A stretch of 64,000 bases of DNA from UBA6623 sp965238125 (GCA_965238125.1 OZ250179.1:6572001-6636000); one strand, 5' to 3'. Shown: positions 17,906-27,430, counted from the stretch's first letter. The notes: a model not told the origin generated them from the sequence alone. Numbers and translations: made by a program.

Positions 17906-19117
17906 ATGCAGCTCTTTCGCAACGACCGCATGTGGCGGGCCCACGAACTCAAGTCCGCATACGACGTGGTCATCGTCGGGGCCGGCGTTCACGGGCTTGC
18001 CGCCGCCTACTGCCTGGGCAAACTCTATGGTGTTCGCAAGGTGGCCTTGCTCGACAAAGGATATCTGGGCGCGGGCGCCAGCGGCCGCAATACCGCCATA
18101 CTGCGGTCCAATTACCGCACGCCCGAGGGTGTGGCCTTTTATCAAGCGTCTTTGAAGCTCTACGAAAATCTCTCGGAAGAGCTTAACTGGAATCTACTGT
18201 TCAGCCAGTGCGGCCACCTCACGCTGGGACACTCCGACACGGCCGTCGCCGGCCTTCGGGTACGCGCCGAAACCAACCAGCTGCTCGGCGTCGACAGCCG
18301 GATCATCTTTCCCGACGAGATTCAAAAACTTGTTCCCCACATCGATTGCGGCGATCGCCCTCGCTACCCAATCGTGGCCGGGCTCTACCATCCGCCGGGC
18401 GGCATCATTCGCCACGACGCCGTCGTCTGGGGATACGCGCGGGCCTGCGACAGAATGGGCATCGAGATTCACCCTTTCACCGAAGTGACCGGCATTTCGG
18501 CGCGGGGCGGGCGGGTCGACAAAGTCATCACCAACCGGGGCGCCGTGTCGGCCGATATCGTCGTCAACGCCGCCGCCGGTTGGGCGTCGACGATCTGCAA
18601 GATGGCGAACGTCTCCATGCCGATCGTGACCCATCCCTTGCAGGCCTGCGTCACCGAGCCTCTCAAACCATTCCTCAACGTCGTGATCGTGTCGGCAAGC
18701 CTGCATGTCTACGTGAATCAAACCGGACGCGGTGAAGTCGTGATCGGCTCCGAGATCGATCCGTATCAGTCCTACAGCATGAGAGGCACGCTGCCGACGC
18801 TCGAGCACATGGCCGCTTCGACCCTGGAGCTGTTCCCCCAGCTTCATCACATCAAGGTACTTCGCCAGTGGGCCGGCATCTGCGACTTGACCCCCGATTT
18901 CGCGCCGATCATTGGAGCCGCGGAGGAACTGGACAACTTCTATGTGGACATCGGGTGGGGGACCTACGGCTTCAAGGCGGCGCCGGCCGCCGGCAGGTAC
19001 CTGGCGGAGTTGATTGCGACGAAGAAAGTGCCTAAGATTATTGAACCCTTTGCGCCCGGAAGGTTCCGCGGCGGGCGGTTAGTGGGCGAAAAGGCGGCGG
19101 CAGCCGTATCGCATTGA
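17906..19117 (+). CDS. mgdA: N-methylglutamate dehydrogenase subunit A (SoxB-like, beta)
   Basis: The 403-residue flavoprotein matches the beta subunit (SoxB) of heterotetrameric sarcosine oxidase. The FAD-binding motif VVIVGAGVHGLAAAYCLGK is near the N-terminus, followed by LLDKGYLGAGASGRNTAILR, where the conserved SGRN lies near the flavin site. The C-terminus has WAGICDLTPDFAPIIGAAE and GWGTYGFKAAPAAGR, typical of DAO-family amine oxidases. Subunit order here is B-C-D-A rather than the A-B-C-D often seen in methylotrophs, and gmaS follows after only 34 bases. Confidence 0.88.
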   Translation: MQLFRNDRMWRAHELKSAYDVVIVGAGVHGLAAAYCLGKLYGVRKVALLDKGYLGAGASGRNTAILRSNYRTPEGVAFYQASLKLYENLSEELNWNLLFSQCGHLTLGHSDTAVAGLRVRAETNQLLGVDSRIIFPDEIQKLVPHIDCGDRPRYPIVAGLYHPPGGIIRHDAVVWGYARACDRMGIEIHPFTEVTGISARGGRVDKVITNRGAVSADIVVNAAAGWASTICKMANVSMPIVTHPLQACVTEPLKPFLNVVIVSASLHVYVNQTGRGEVVIGSEIDPYQSYSMRGTLPTLEHMAASTLELFPQLHHIKVLRQWAGICDLTPDFAPIIGAAEELDNFYVDIGWGTYGFKAAPAAGRYLAELIATKKVPKIIEPFAPGRFRGGRLVGEKAAAAVSH

Positions 19118-19151
19118 CGCATCGATGAAAGTTTCTAACGGGAGAGCGAAC

Positions 19152-20486
19152 ATGACGGCGGATCAGGTCAAGAAAAGGATCGAAACCGAGGGCATCGAAT
19201 ACTTCTTGTGCTCTTTTGTTGAGATGAGCGGCGCGCCCAAGGCAAAGCTCGTCCCGGCAACCAACTTTGACGAAATGTCGCAAGAGGGCGCCGGGTTCGC
19301 CGGCTTCGCGGCGGGCCATATCGGTCAGGGACCTCATGACACCGACATGATGAACATCCCGGACCTGGACTCACTGACGGTCTTGCCCTGGCGCAAGAAC
19401 ATTGCCTGGCTGGCGGGGAATATCCACGTCAGCGGCGAGGCTTGGCCTTATTGCCCGCGCACCATCCTGCTCCGCCAACTCGAAAAAGCCCGGCGGGAAG
19501 GCTACACCTTCAACGTCGGCGTGGAGCCCGAGTTCATGCTGCTGAAAGAGAACGACAGCGGCCGTTTCGAGCCCTGGGACCGCTACGACACCCTCAAAAA
19601 GCCGTGCTACGATCTGCGAGCTCTCCACCGCAACCTCGATTTGATGACCACCATCATCGGTTACATGCAAGAGATGGGCTGGGGGCCCTATGCGAACGAC
19701 CACGAGGACGCCAACTGCCAGTTCGAAATCAATTGGCACTACAGCGACGCTTTAACCACCGCCGACCGCAACACGTTTTTCAAGTGGATGGTTCGCACCG
19801 TCGCCGAGCAAAACGGCTTGTGGGCGACGCTGATGCCGAAACCTTTCGCCCATCTCACCGGCAATGGGACTCACTATCACATGAGCTTGGCCGACGTGGA
19901 TAACGGTGAAAATCTCTTCCTCGACGAGAGCGACGACCTTGGCTTGTCTCAGCGAGCCCGCTGGTTCATGGGAGGCATTCTCGAACACGCCGGCGCTTTG
20001 GCCGCCGTAACCTCACCCATCGTCAACAGCTACAAACGGCTCATCCGCTCCGAACCAAACTCGGGCGCCACCTGGGCGCCGGTCTATATCACCTATGGAC
20101 CGTCCAATCGGACGCAAATGATTCGCGTTCCCGGACCGGGCCGAATCGAGAATCGCACTGCGGACGGCGCCTCGAACCCCTACCTCGCTTGTGCCGTCGC
20201 CCTGGCCGCCGGCCTCGACGGCATCGAGCGACAAATTGACCCCGGCACGGCGAACAACGAGAATCTTTACACTCTCACCGAAGCCGAGCTCAATGATCGG
20301 GGAATTCGCTTTCTGCCGACGACGTTAAACGAAGCTCTCGACTGCCTCGAACAAGACGAAGTCGTCAAAGCGGCTTTGGGCGAAACCTACGCCGACTACT
20401 ATATCGACGTCAAGCGGGAAGAGTGGCGCGAGTATCACCGCGCCGTCAGCCAGTGGGAACTCGACAACTACCTCAACGTCTACTAG
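19152..20486 (+). CDS. gmaS: Gamma-glutamylmethylamide synthetase (glutamine-synthetase-like)
   Basis: GmaS ligates methylamine to glutamate with ATP, the entry step of the NMG pathway. The 444-residue product has the glutamine synthetase fold: N-terminal beta-grasp with YFLCSFVEMSGAPKAKLVP, the catalytic FNVGVEPEFML, EDANCQFEINW, HLTGNGTHYHMSL, and the C-terminal ENRTADGASNPYLACA. The ATG at 19152 is preferred because GGGAGAG lies 5 bases upstream. Sequence alone cannot separate GmaS from type III glutamine synthetase relatives. Its position at the end of mgsABC-mgdBCDA makes GmaS very likely. Confidence 0.87.
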   Translation: MTADQVKKRIETEGIEYFLCSFVEMSGAPKAKLVPATNFDEMSQEGAGFAGFAAGHIGQGPHDTDMMNIPDLDSLTVLPWRKNIAWLAGNIHVSGEAWPYCPRTILLRQLEKARREGYTFNVGVEPEFMLLKENDSGRFEPWDRYDTLKKPCYDLRALHRNLDLMTTIIGYMQEMGWGPYANDHEDANCQFEINWHYSDALTTADRNTFFKWMVRTVAEQNGLWATLMPKPFAHLTGNGTHYHMSLADVDNGENLFLDESDDLGLSQRARWFMGGILEHAGALAAVTSPIVNSYKRLIRSEPNSGATWAPVYITYGPSNRTQMIRVPGPGRIENRTADGASNPYLACAVALAAGLDGIERQIDPGTANNENLYTLTEAELNDRGIRFLPTTLNEALDCLEQDEVVKAALGETYADYYIDVKREEWREYHRAVSQWELDNYLNVY

Positions 20487-21832
20487 TCTTGGACTGCGGT
20501 GATCGGGGCCGGCTCCCGAATAAGGAATCTTCACCCCGCCCGCCCGAACAAGCGCCGCATCGAAAGCCCTCCAACAGCATTCACACGGCTGGAATTACTA
20601 CTGGGCCGGTCCGTAAGCGTCGGCACGCGGTCCCAACCCCGCAAGCTCCGCCGGGCGAACGACCGGCGTGCCGGTCGTTCGGGGGCCTGGGGCGGGCCGG
20701 GGACACGATCGGGGACGCTCCCGAACTCGCCCAAAACCGGCTTGACAAGCCCGCTATCCTGAGCACGGCAGCCCCAACCCCAAGACCGTCAGCGGCGAGC
20801 CAAGTAGAAAAGAAAGAACCGACGAGCGGCCCGACAATTTCTGCCGAGCGAATTGTACGAAACGAAGCCAAGGATCGAAACCCGACTGCCATGTCACCCC
20901 ATATCAACAATTTAGGAGAATCCGGACAAATCCGGCAGCCGGGCTCACAGAGGGATTCTTCGCCAAGCCGGCACCCCGAGTCCGCCGGTCGCACCCTGGC
21001 TTCTATGCTCCGTAAGCCGCACCAAGACCCCTCGGCTATCGCCCCCGGTCCGAGCCCCGATCGAAGCAGCCGAAACCGAAGGGCTCGCCCAAAAAACTTC
21101 GCCCAAACGAACCCAATTCCCGCAAAGAAAGAAAGGTCCATCACAATCTATATCAACAACTTAACGCCAAATACCCCAGCTCCAAACACCCCGACCCGAG
21201 CAACCTGGCGCCACCCAATCTCGGCCTACTCCCCGCTCCGAGCGTCGTTCCGAGACGCCACCCAACCAGCACACCTGGTGGGGGCCGTTCAACCCCCAAA
21301 GGGAAAATGACGAAACGAACCCAAGATCAACCGAAAGCTATTGGAATCAAGGCGCCACATCATATTCCGAGGCCCTCAATAGAGACCCGCCGCCCCGCCC
21401 GTCCGCCGCGGCAGGCTACCTATCCCCCCACCCCCGAGAGGCCCCCCGACAACCGCTCAAGCAAAAAGACCAAACGAACCCAAGGTCCACGTAAGAGCAT
21501 TCTTTATCAACCGTTTGAGACCCCGTCGAGAATCGTGGGGCCGGTGCCCGCCGGTCGCGCGCCGCTCGCTGCCCGGCCGCTTGACACGCCGGTTATTCTC
21601 AAGGCAGGGCGACAACCGGTGAGGGGCCATTCGAGCGATGAGATCCGCCCACAATTCCGACGCTCGGGAATCCTCAGCTTGAGCCGTCGGCGCTGTCACG
21701 CGAGTCCCCATCTATGGAACGCGTACGAAATGGCGCATCCCATTGGATTCATCGATCCGGCGCCTCTCGGACAATCTTGGCGAACTATAAGGAATACCAA
21801 TCCTGTTTGACCTACACGAGTGCGTGATCGCG
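20487..21832. other. Repeat-bearing, poorly coding 1.3-kb region
   Basis: No gene is supported: open frames here are long but low-complexity and rich in Pro, Arg, Thr and Asn, with no domain. The stretch holds three perfect copies of AAACGAACCCAA at 21105-21116, 21313-21324 and 21472-21483, each followed by degenerate similar text, and two related segments starting GCTTGACA near 20741 and 21580. A perfect 12-bp hairpin (CGAACGACCGGC, GT loop) is at 20656-20681. This looks like an array of an interspersed non-coding repeat. Confidence 0.6.
20656..20681. terminator. Perfect 12-bp inverted repeat downstream of gmaS
   Basis: CGAACGACCGGC and its exact complement are separated by two bases, about 170 bases after the gmaS stop. 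It could end or stabilise the NMG operon transcript. There is no U-tract after it, so a Rho-independent terminator is only one option. A REP-type palindrome is the other. Confidence 0.4.
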
Positions 21833-22918
21833 TCACGACAAAAGAGTGCGCTCGACGAGCCAATGGGTTCCCAGAATGACGATCGCAATCGAAGCCGGCC
21901 GAGCGTAAAGTTCGAACGAAGTCGAGCGGCGTTGGAGTTGCCAAATGAACGGGAGAATAATCATCGCTAGGGCAACTTGGCCGACCTCCACGCCGAGGTT
22001 GAACGAGAGAAGCGGCAGAGCGACTCCACCGCCGCCGCTCCCCAAACCAACCTCGCGCAGGATCGATGCGAAACCGAAACCGTGCACCAGGCCGAACAGG
22101 AATGTGATGATCCAGCGGCGGCCGAGCCTTCGGTCGAGCAGGTTTTCCGCACCGACGTAGATGATCGACAAAGCGATCATCGCCTCCACGAATCCTGAAG
22201 AAAGCTCGACAAGACCGAAGACCGCGACGGCCAGCGTGATCGAGTGCGCCACGGTAAACGAGGTGATGATCTTCGCCGAGGCGACCAGACTTCCCCCGCC
22301 GATCAATAGGGCCAAAAGGAACAGCAGATGATCGTACCCGGTGACGATGTGCTCCACGCCCAGCGTAAAAAAGTCGCCGAACGCGGCCTGCGAATCCGTG
22401 CGAGTCCCAGGGCTCACGCGAACCGATGCGGATGAGTGCTCGGCATCGAGCAGCCGCGTCTCGATTGTTTGTCCGTTGCGGTCGACGATGGCCAGATATT
22501 GGCGGTGCCCAAAGGGGAGCTCCCCTAGCCACCGAGAACGAATGAGCAGTCGCTCACCCGCCGCCGGTTCGAAGAGGAGCCTCGCATGGATGTTGTCCTC
22601 TTCAACTTGCAGGGATACGTCAGCTTCCTTGATGGGGATCGCCCGATCATCGACCGCGATCTCGAACCAGTCCTTCACGGCTCGTGTTAGGCTCACGCTC
22701 GCGCTTGCGAATTCTTCCACGTCGACTTGCCCGTCACCGTCCGCATCGAGGGGAACTAGGACTTGGACATCCATTGGCGAGAGCGTGAGCCGGGCTTTGA
22801 ATCCCTCGTCCGTTACTCGTACGACGGCCGTACTCAGACCCGGGTCGTGACCCTGCAGCACCTGCGCGGACAAAATCACGGCAGTGATCAGAAGGCGTGT
22901 GGGAAGGGATGTATGCAT
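21833..22918 (-). CDS. HupE/UreJ family membrane protein
   Basis: The 361-residue product has a signal peptide, an extracytoplasmic N-terminal half with an EF-hand-like calcium loop (DADGDGQVDVEEF, residues about 58-70), and a C-terminal membrane half of about six or seven helices. The membrane half starts at FFTLGVEHIVTGYDHLLFL and includes FTVAHSITLAVAVFG and LVHGFGFASIL. These His-containing helices are the mark of HupE/UreJ, linked in some bacteria to nickel or cobalt uptake. Here the neighbours are a DUF4331 protein and a TPR lipoprotein, not urease or hydrogenase. A metal role is therefore unproven. Confidence 0.8.
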   Translation of the reverse strand: MHTSLPTRLLITAVILSAQVLQGHDPGLSTAVVRVTDEGFKARLTLSPMDVQVLVPLDADGDGQVDVEEFASASVSLTRAVKDWFEIAVDDRAIPIKEADVSLQVEEDNIHARLLFEPAAGERLLIRSRWLGELPFGHRQYLAIVDRNGQTIETRLLDAEHSSASVRVSPGTRTDSQAAFGDFFTLGVEHIVTGYDHLLFLLALLIGGGSLVASAKIITSFTVAHSITLAVAVFGLVELSSGFVEAMIALSIIYVGAENLLDRRLGRRWIITFLFGLVHGFGFASILREVGLGSGGGGVALPLLSFNLGVEVGQVALAMIILPFIWQLQRRSTSFELYARPASIAIVILGTHWLVERTLLS

Positions 22919-22935
22919 AGAGCGTTTTCCAAAAG

Positions 22936-22964
22936 GAGGCAGGCAGCCGGCGGCTGCCTGCCTC
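22936..22964 (-). terminator. Perfect 14-bp hairpin between DUF4331 and HupE genes
   Basis: GAGGCAGGCAGCCG and its exact complement flank a single base. In the minus-strand transcript the stem is followed by CTTTTGG, a weak U-tract. It lies 18 bases before the HupE start codon, so it could cause partial termination or lower translation of the last gene. Confidence 0.45.
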
Positions 22965-22996
22965 TGAGTTGGGGCGGTCCAGGCTAACGGGACCCC

Positions 22997-24469
22997 TTAA
23001 TGATGTTTGTGGTTACGGCCATTCAAAGGAGTCCCCGCATAGGGGAACACCTTGTTGTAGGAGATGTCGTTGCTCGTGACCCGATCGATGTCGTCCACGC
23101 CGCTGACGTCAACGCCGCCAAGCGCCAACACAGCAAGCACCGCGATATCGAGCACGTCGTCGCCAAAACGTCGGCCGTTAGGAAAGCCGCCAAACGCGGT
23201 ATCTCCTCCCAGGATGTTGCCGAAGCTGCTGGGAAGCACGTCGCCGCCGAATAGACTCAGCCGCGAGAACCCGTCGTCGTCGGTCACAACCCCCATCGAC
23301 GGATTCGAGCCGCCGCCCGCGAGACGGGCAGCCGGCGTGGAGAGGTCCACACGAATCATGTCGGGGATGAAGATGGCCGATAGATCGGGAGTGATCGGAG
23401 GGCTGAGTCCCAGGGTTGCCTAGACTACCGCGGCCAGCTCAACGTTCGAAGCGTATTTACCGAAAAGGGCCGCGTCCTGCGTAGGATTGGTTCGGCTGTA
23501 AAGGTCCTTATCCTCGATCGCGATCAGGGCTTCACAGAAGAGCGGGTTTCCCTGGCGGGCGACTTGAGCGAAGTCCGGGGACCGCACCGGTACGTTGGAT
23601 GCCAGGCTGCGAAGGATCGTCAGCCGCGGGCGGCTCGTCGTGGCGTACACGCCGACGATTTGCTCGCCCCCCCCGATCACGCTCAAGGGGATATCCAGGA
23701 CGATCGTATGAACGTTGAAACCTCCCTGGCTGTCGTGCGGTTTGTTGGGGCCGCCAAACGTGAGGTCGACATCAAAGATCGACTGGATATCGGCATAAAA
23801 GCCGTCATCCCGCTGCCCCGCGAACACGCGGTAGGGGCCGGCGCCGACTTCGTAGACCGAAGCGCTTGTGTAGTCGTCCAAGTCGGAGGCGGAGTCGACA
23901 CCCTCTTTGGCGGGCATTTCACCGTCGTCGCCTTGGTTGTACTTCGGCGTTACCAGGCCCTGGTTGTTGGGCGGCACGATAAGCGGCTCGCCGGACATTG
24001 TTCCAAGCGAGGTCATCGCACCCGTGCGACGATCCCACTTGTTCACCGTGTAGGTTTGGGTCAAGTTTTGGCAAGCATCGTCGACGGCCATAACGCCGCC
24101 GGTGTAGGACTGCAAGATGGTCTGGTCGTTCTTGTACGTCGTATCGAACCGGAAGCGGTAGCTGATTGTCTTGCGCCCCGCCGCGACGTCGTCACCGAGC
24201 GCGACGTGAATCTCGTAAAGAACGTTGTCATCGAAATTGTATTTGTTCGGTCCGATGCCCGGCTCCTCGAACGGATAGACCGCAAGAGCCGTGGTCAAGT
24301 ACTCCACGCCGTCATTCGAACTGCGGAAGGCGTAGACATCCGTGGTATTGGCCGGGTCGTCGAAGGTGATCAACGGGGCATCCATGTGGCTCGATGCCTG
24401 CAAAAAGGTACTGCCCGAGGCGAGCACTAGGAGTGCGACGCCCAGCGGCAGGTGTTTCAGTTGTCTCAT
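22997..24469 (-). pseudogene. DUF4331 secreted protein gene with an in-frame amber codon
   Basis: The start at 24469 has AAGGAG upstream and gives a signal peptide, then SSHMDAPLITFDDPANTTDV, typical of the DUF4331 family of secreted proteins. The frame stops with TAG at 23420-23422, yet the same frame continues without a gap for another ~141 codons. These encode LSAIFIPDMIRVDLSTP, SRLSLFGGDVLPSSF and GGFPNGRRFGDDVLDIAV, the expected C-terminal part of the family. A single change such as CAG to TAG explains this. It is a recent nonsense mutation, a sequencing error or, less likely, readthrough. It belongs to the sigma-TPR-DUF4331-HupE group. Confidence 0.85.
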
Positions 24470-24519
24470 GGTTTGTTCTCCTTTTCTTGTACAATGGTTC
24501 AACGTGTAGCGGAAATCGA

Positions 24520-25857
24520 CTACAGCGAAGTCTTTGTGTGAAGCAGATCGGCGCGCAGGGCGGCAAGTTGCCGGCGCTCCGACGGGTAGAGCATCTGCCG
24601 AATAGCGTGGGACCTTTGGGTCCACTCGGCCGCCTCCCCGCGCCGCCCGGCGGCCGCCGCGATGGCGGCTGCGTGGTAGAAGAGTCTCGCGTCCTCGGTC
24701 CCCTCGGCGAGGGCCTTTGCGATGGCTCCGCAGGCATCCGCCGTGTGTCCCGCGCTATGGAGCGCCCAGGCGAGAGCGTCGAAAGTGAAAATGTCGCCGC
24801 GCGCCTCGAGTTCCTGTCGAGCTAAGCGAAGAGCATCTTCGGTGTCTTCCCCTCGGGTAGCAAGAAATAGAGCGAGCGTCCTGGGGTCCTGAGTTCGGCC
24901 GGACTTCTTGAGTAGGGTCTCAACCTGATCGGCCTCTTCGAGTCGATCGATTCTCCGTAGCGTGTCCGCGAGGAGCCACTGATATTCCGGGAGTGGATTG
25001 CGCGAAGCCGCTCTTGTGAGCACGGCAACGGCCTCCTCGTCTTTTCTTTGCGCCGGCAGGACCCTACCCTTCGCGAACAGCGCCGGTGCGTAGTCAGGCT
25101 GAAATCCGAGAGCGACCTCGGCGGCGCGTAGCGCTTCGTTGAGGTTCCCGGACTGAAGCTCCAACGTCGACAGCCGGGTATAGATCCAGGCCGCGGATTC
25201 CGAATCGCGAGGGCCCGACGCTCGGGCTGCCATTCTCATCACGGGAATCGCGCCGGCCAGGTCACCTTTCAGCCAACGCAGATGCGCGGCCCGCAGATAG
25301 GAATGCGGGCTCGGCTTCAGGTCGATCATCCGCTGATAGGCTCGCGCAGCCTCCGCCAACTTGCCTTGCTCCATGAGCGTGTCGCCAAGCAGGCCGTAAT
25401 CAAACGGCGCTTGACGGGTCGCTAAGAGCTGTCGCGCGACGGCTTCAGCCTCCTTGAAGCGATGCAGGTTGTGCAGCACGTGCCCCCGAAGCAGCAGAGC
25501 GGAAGCCGCTTCGGGCTGCTTCGAGTCCATGCACAAGCTGACTTCTTCGGCAAGTTTGAGATAACCCGGATCGCCTGCCGTCCGGGCCTTCGAGACGAAC
25601 AGCCAGCCCACTCGCTCGAGCGCCGCGACGGGATGAGCACTCTTGCGAGCTTTCGCTTGGGCTTGCCGGATGCGGGCGTCAATCGGCGCCGCTCCCTTGT
25701 GCGGGGCCAACGCGATCGAGCATGGGTGAAGGCTTTCCAAGAAAGCGTTCGGCGCGGACTCGCGTTCGGCGCAAGCGGTGATTGTCAAGGCCGCCAGTGT
25801 CGACGCGACCACAAAGGATCGATTCCGAGCGGAGGGTTGTTTCGTTTTCGTCATCAC
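24520..25857 (-). CDS. TPR lipoprotein
   Basis: The 445-residue product begins with a basic leader and the lipobox ITAC (Cys about residue 29), so it is probably anchored at the membrane and faces the periplasm. The rest is a chain of tetratricopeptide-like helix pairs, for example LLGDTLMEQGKLAEAARAYQ and LSTLELQSGNLNEALRAAEV. It lies 50 bases upstream of the DUF4331 gene on the same strand. A 349-base part (24895-25243) is present as a near-identical copy at 29163-29509. The function is probably protein scaffolding. No catalytic motif is seen. Confidence 0.8.
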   Translation of the reverse strand: MMTKTKQPSARNRSFVVASTLAALTITACAERESAPNAFLESLHPCSIALAPHKGAAPIDARIRQAQAKARKSAHPVAALERVGWLFVSKARTAGDPGYLKLAEEVSLCMDSKQPEAASALLLRGHVLHNLHRFKEAEAVARQLLATRQAPFDYGLLGDTLMEQGKLAEAARAYQRMIDLKPSPHSYLRAAHLRWLKGDLAGAIPVMRMAARASGPRDSESAAWIYTRLSTLELQSGNLNEALRAAEVALGFQPDYAPALFAKGRVLPAQRKDEEAVAVLTRAASRNPLPEYQWLLADTLRRIDRLEEADQVETLLKKSGRTQDPRTLALFLATRGEDTEDALRLARQELEARGDIFTFDALAWALHSAGHTADACGAIAKALAEGTEDARLFYHAAAIAAAAGRRGEAAEWTQRSHAIRQMLYPSERRQLAALRADLLHTKTSL

Positions 25858-26099
25858 TTTTCGTCCCCAAGAGGCTGTCTACTTGACCCCTTTGTTCACT
25901 CCTACGAGGAATCCGCGGAATCGGATTGCGGAGGCGGATAATTTCTTTGGGCGAGTTTCCTTTGGACCCCAACAAGTCGGACTGCGAAAGCGCGCGATAA
26001 GCAGGCGAGCCGACCCCTGAGCCCCGACCCCCGCTTATACGGGATCAATTGCCGGATGAGGCGTGGAGAGGGATGAGGGCGATAGCGGAAAGGAGGGAG

Positions 26100-26846
26100 C
26101 TATCCGACGGGGCCGACCCATTCCGGTTGGGTTGTTGGTTGGGGAGAACCGCCCGCCGGTTCTTCGGAGATGGCGAGGGCAGCGGAATCACCGATTTCAG
26201 CCGACGGCGCGGCGATGAGCAGCACATCGCCGTCTTGAGAGGGCCGGAAGATACTGACGCTGATCGGGTTTCCTTCCTTCGGCACGACCCACAACTGATA
26301 GGTGCGATCCGCGGACGGCAGACGCATGTTCGACCCCGCCAGAACGAGCCCAAGATCGTCATTCCAATAGGCGTGAAGACGTGGGGAAGTGGGCGCTCCC
26401 AGAGAGACAGGCACGGTTTCCGGCGACGACACAATGGCGAGAACCTGGCGTAACCGTTCGTTTTCGGACGCGAGCTCCAGGTGTTGGCGATCGAGTTCAG
26501 CCAAGCGCTCGTAGAGTTCACGAGCCTGCCGCTGGAAAAAGAAGACCCCGATCAGAAGAACAGCGGCAACGCCCCAGCCAAGAGCCGCCGCCCAGTTCAA
26601 GCTAAAGCGGGCTCGCGGTTTGGATTCCGCGACAGAGCCGAGCAGCTTGCGCCGCACGCGGGCAGGCGGTTCCACCTCGGGGGCGAGATACGCAAGCTGT
26701 GTGGCGGCGAATCGCACCTCCTCAACTCCCGGCGTGCAAGTTTCGCAGCCCCGCTCCACATGAGCCCGGATTTCGCTTGCCTCGGGATCGTCGCAAATCC
26801 CCAGCGCAAAGGCTTCGTAGTGCTCTTGAAGGTGGGTGCAGGCCAT
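26100..26846 (-). CDS. RskA-type anti-sigma factor
   Basis: The 248-residue product has an N-terminal zinc-type anti-sigma motif (HVERGCETC, the HxxxCxxC arrangement), one transmembrane helix at about residues 85-105 (AAALGWGVAAVLLIGVFFF), a coiled-coil stretch (ERLAELDRQHLELASENERL) and an RskA-like outer domain with TYQLWVVPKEGNPIS. It should hold the sigma factor encoded just upstream, whose stop codon overlaps this start at base 26846, and release it on an envelope or redox signal. The TPR/DUF4331/HupE genes downstream are likely targets. Confidence 0.88.
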   Translation of the reverse strand: MACTHLQEHYEAFALGICDDPEASEIRAHVERGCETCTPGVEEVRFAATQLAYLAPEVEPPARVRRKLLGSVAESKPRARFSLNWAAALGWGVAAVLLIGVFFFQRQARELYERLAELDRQHLELASENERLRQVLAIVSSPETVPVSLGAPTSPRLHAYWNDDLGLVLAGSNMRLPSADRTYQLWVVPKEGNPISVSIFRPSQDGDVLLIAAPSAEIGDSAALAISEEPAGGSPQPTTQPEWVGPVG

Positions 26847-27430
26847 CAGCTCACCTCCTCCAAGTTTTCACGGATTCGCCGCAGACCGGTTCGAATCCAG
26901 GTCTTCACGGTACCGAGGGGTGCCTCCAGCTCGTTCGAGATTTCACTCTGCGTCAAGCCCTGGAAATAGGCGAGTTCCAGAGCCTGTCGTTGTTTCTCGG
27001 GAAGACCGCCCATCACGATCTGAACCCGGTGCGTCTGTCTGCGGCGGTTGAGCCGCCCCTCCGGGTCGGGTTTGCTGAACTGCGTCGGCATGATGTCGGC
27101 GCTGAACTCCCGCCGGCGCTGTTTTTCCGCTTTGCTGCGGAGGTGATCAATGGCAATATTGCGCGCCATAGTAAGTAGCCAGGGCGCGACGGCCCCTCGC
27201 GATTGATGGTAGGTCGGCGCCTGATTCCAAAGACGAAGGGAAACGTCTTGAAGTAACTCGTCGGCCGCGGACGGGTGCGCCGTGATCCGGCAAAGGAGAG
27301 AGTAAACGAGTCCGGAGTAGCGGTCGTAGAGCTGTTCAAGTCCTTTCGGCCGACGATGCACGACGAGCTCCATCAGCGCTTGATCACTCAAGCCTGCCGC
27401 CCCCGCTCCGCTTGAAACCATCGCCCCCAA
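26846..27430 (-). CDS. ECF RNA polymerase sigma factor (SigK-like)
   Basis: The 194-residue product has the two ECF domains. Region 2 contains LYDRYSGLVYSLLCRI, ELLQDVSLRLWNQA and LLTMARNIAIDHLRSK for -10 recognition. Region 4 contains LPEKQRQALELAYFQGLTQ and LGTVKTWIRTGLRRIRENL for -35 recognition. It is coupled to the RskA-type anti-sigma gene, the usual SigK/RskA pairing. It is divergent from a second ECF sigma gene across 271 bases, so the two may share or compete for a control region. Confidence 0.92.
   Translation of the reverse strand: MGAMVSSGAGAAGLSDQALMELVVHRRPKGLEQLYDRYSGLVYSLLCRITAHPSAADELLQDVSLRLWNQAPTYHQSRGAVAPWLLTMARNIAIDHLRSKAEKQRRREFSADIMPTQFSKPDPEGRLNRRRQTHRVQIVMGGLPEKQRQALELAYFQGLTQSEISNELEAPLGTVKTWIRTGLRRIRENLEEVS

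Noticed and set aside
20423..21310. A 295-residue plus-strand protein after gmaS
   Set aside because: Its start lies inside gmaS in another frame, composition is low-complexity, and it spans repeats. No domain or ribosome binding site.
23420..23422. TAG in the DUF4331 gene read as pyrrolysine
   Set aside because: Pyrrolysine would be tempting near methylamine genes, but no pylT/pylS is seen, the protein is not a methyltransferase, and the NMG route does not use it. A nonsense change is simpler.
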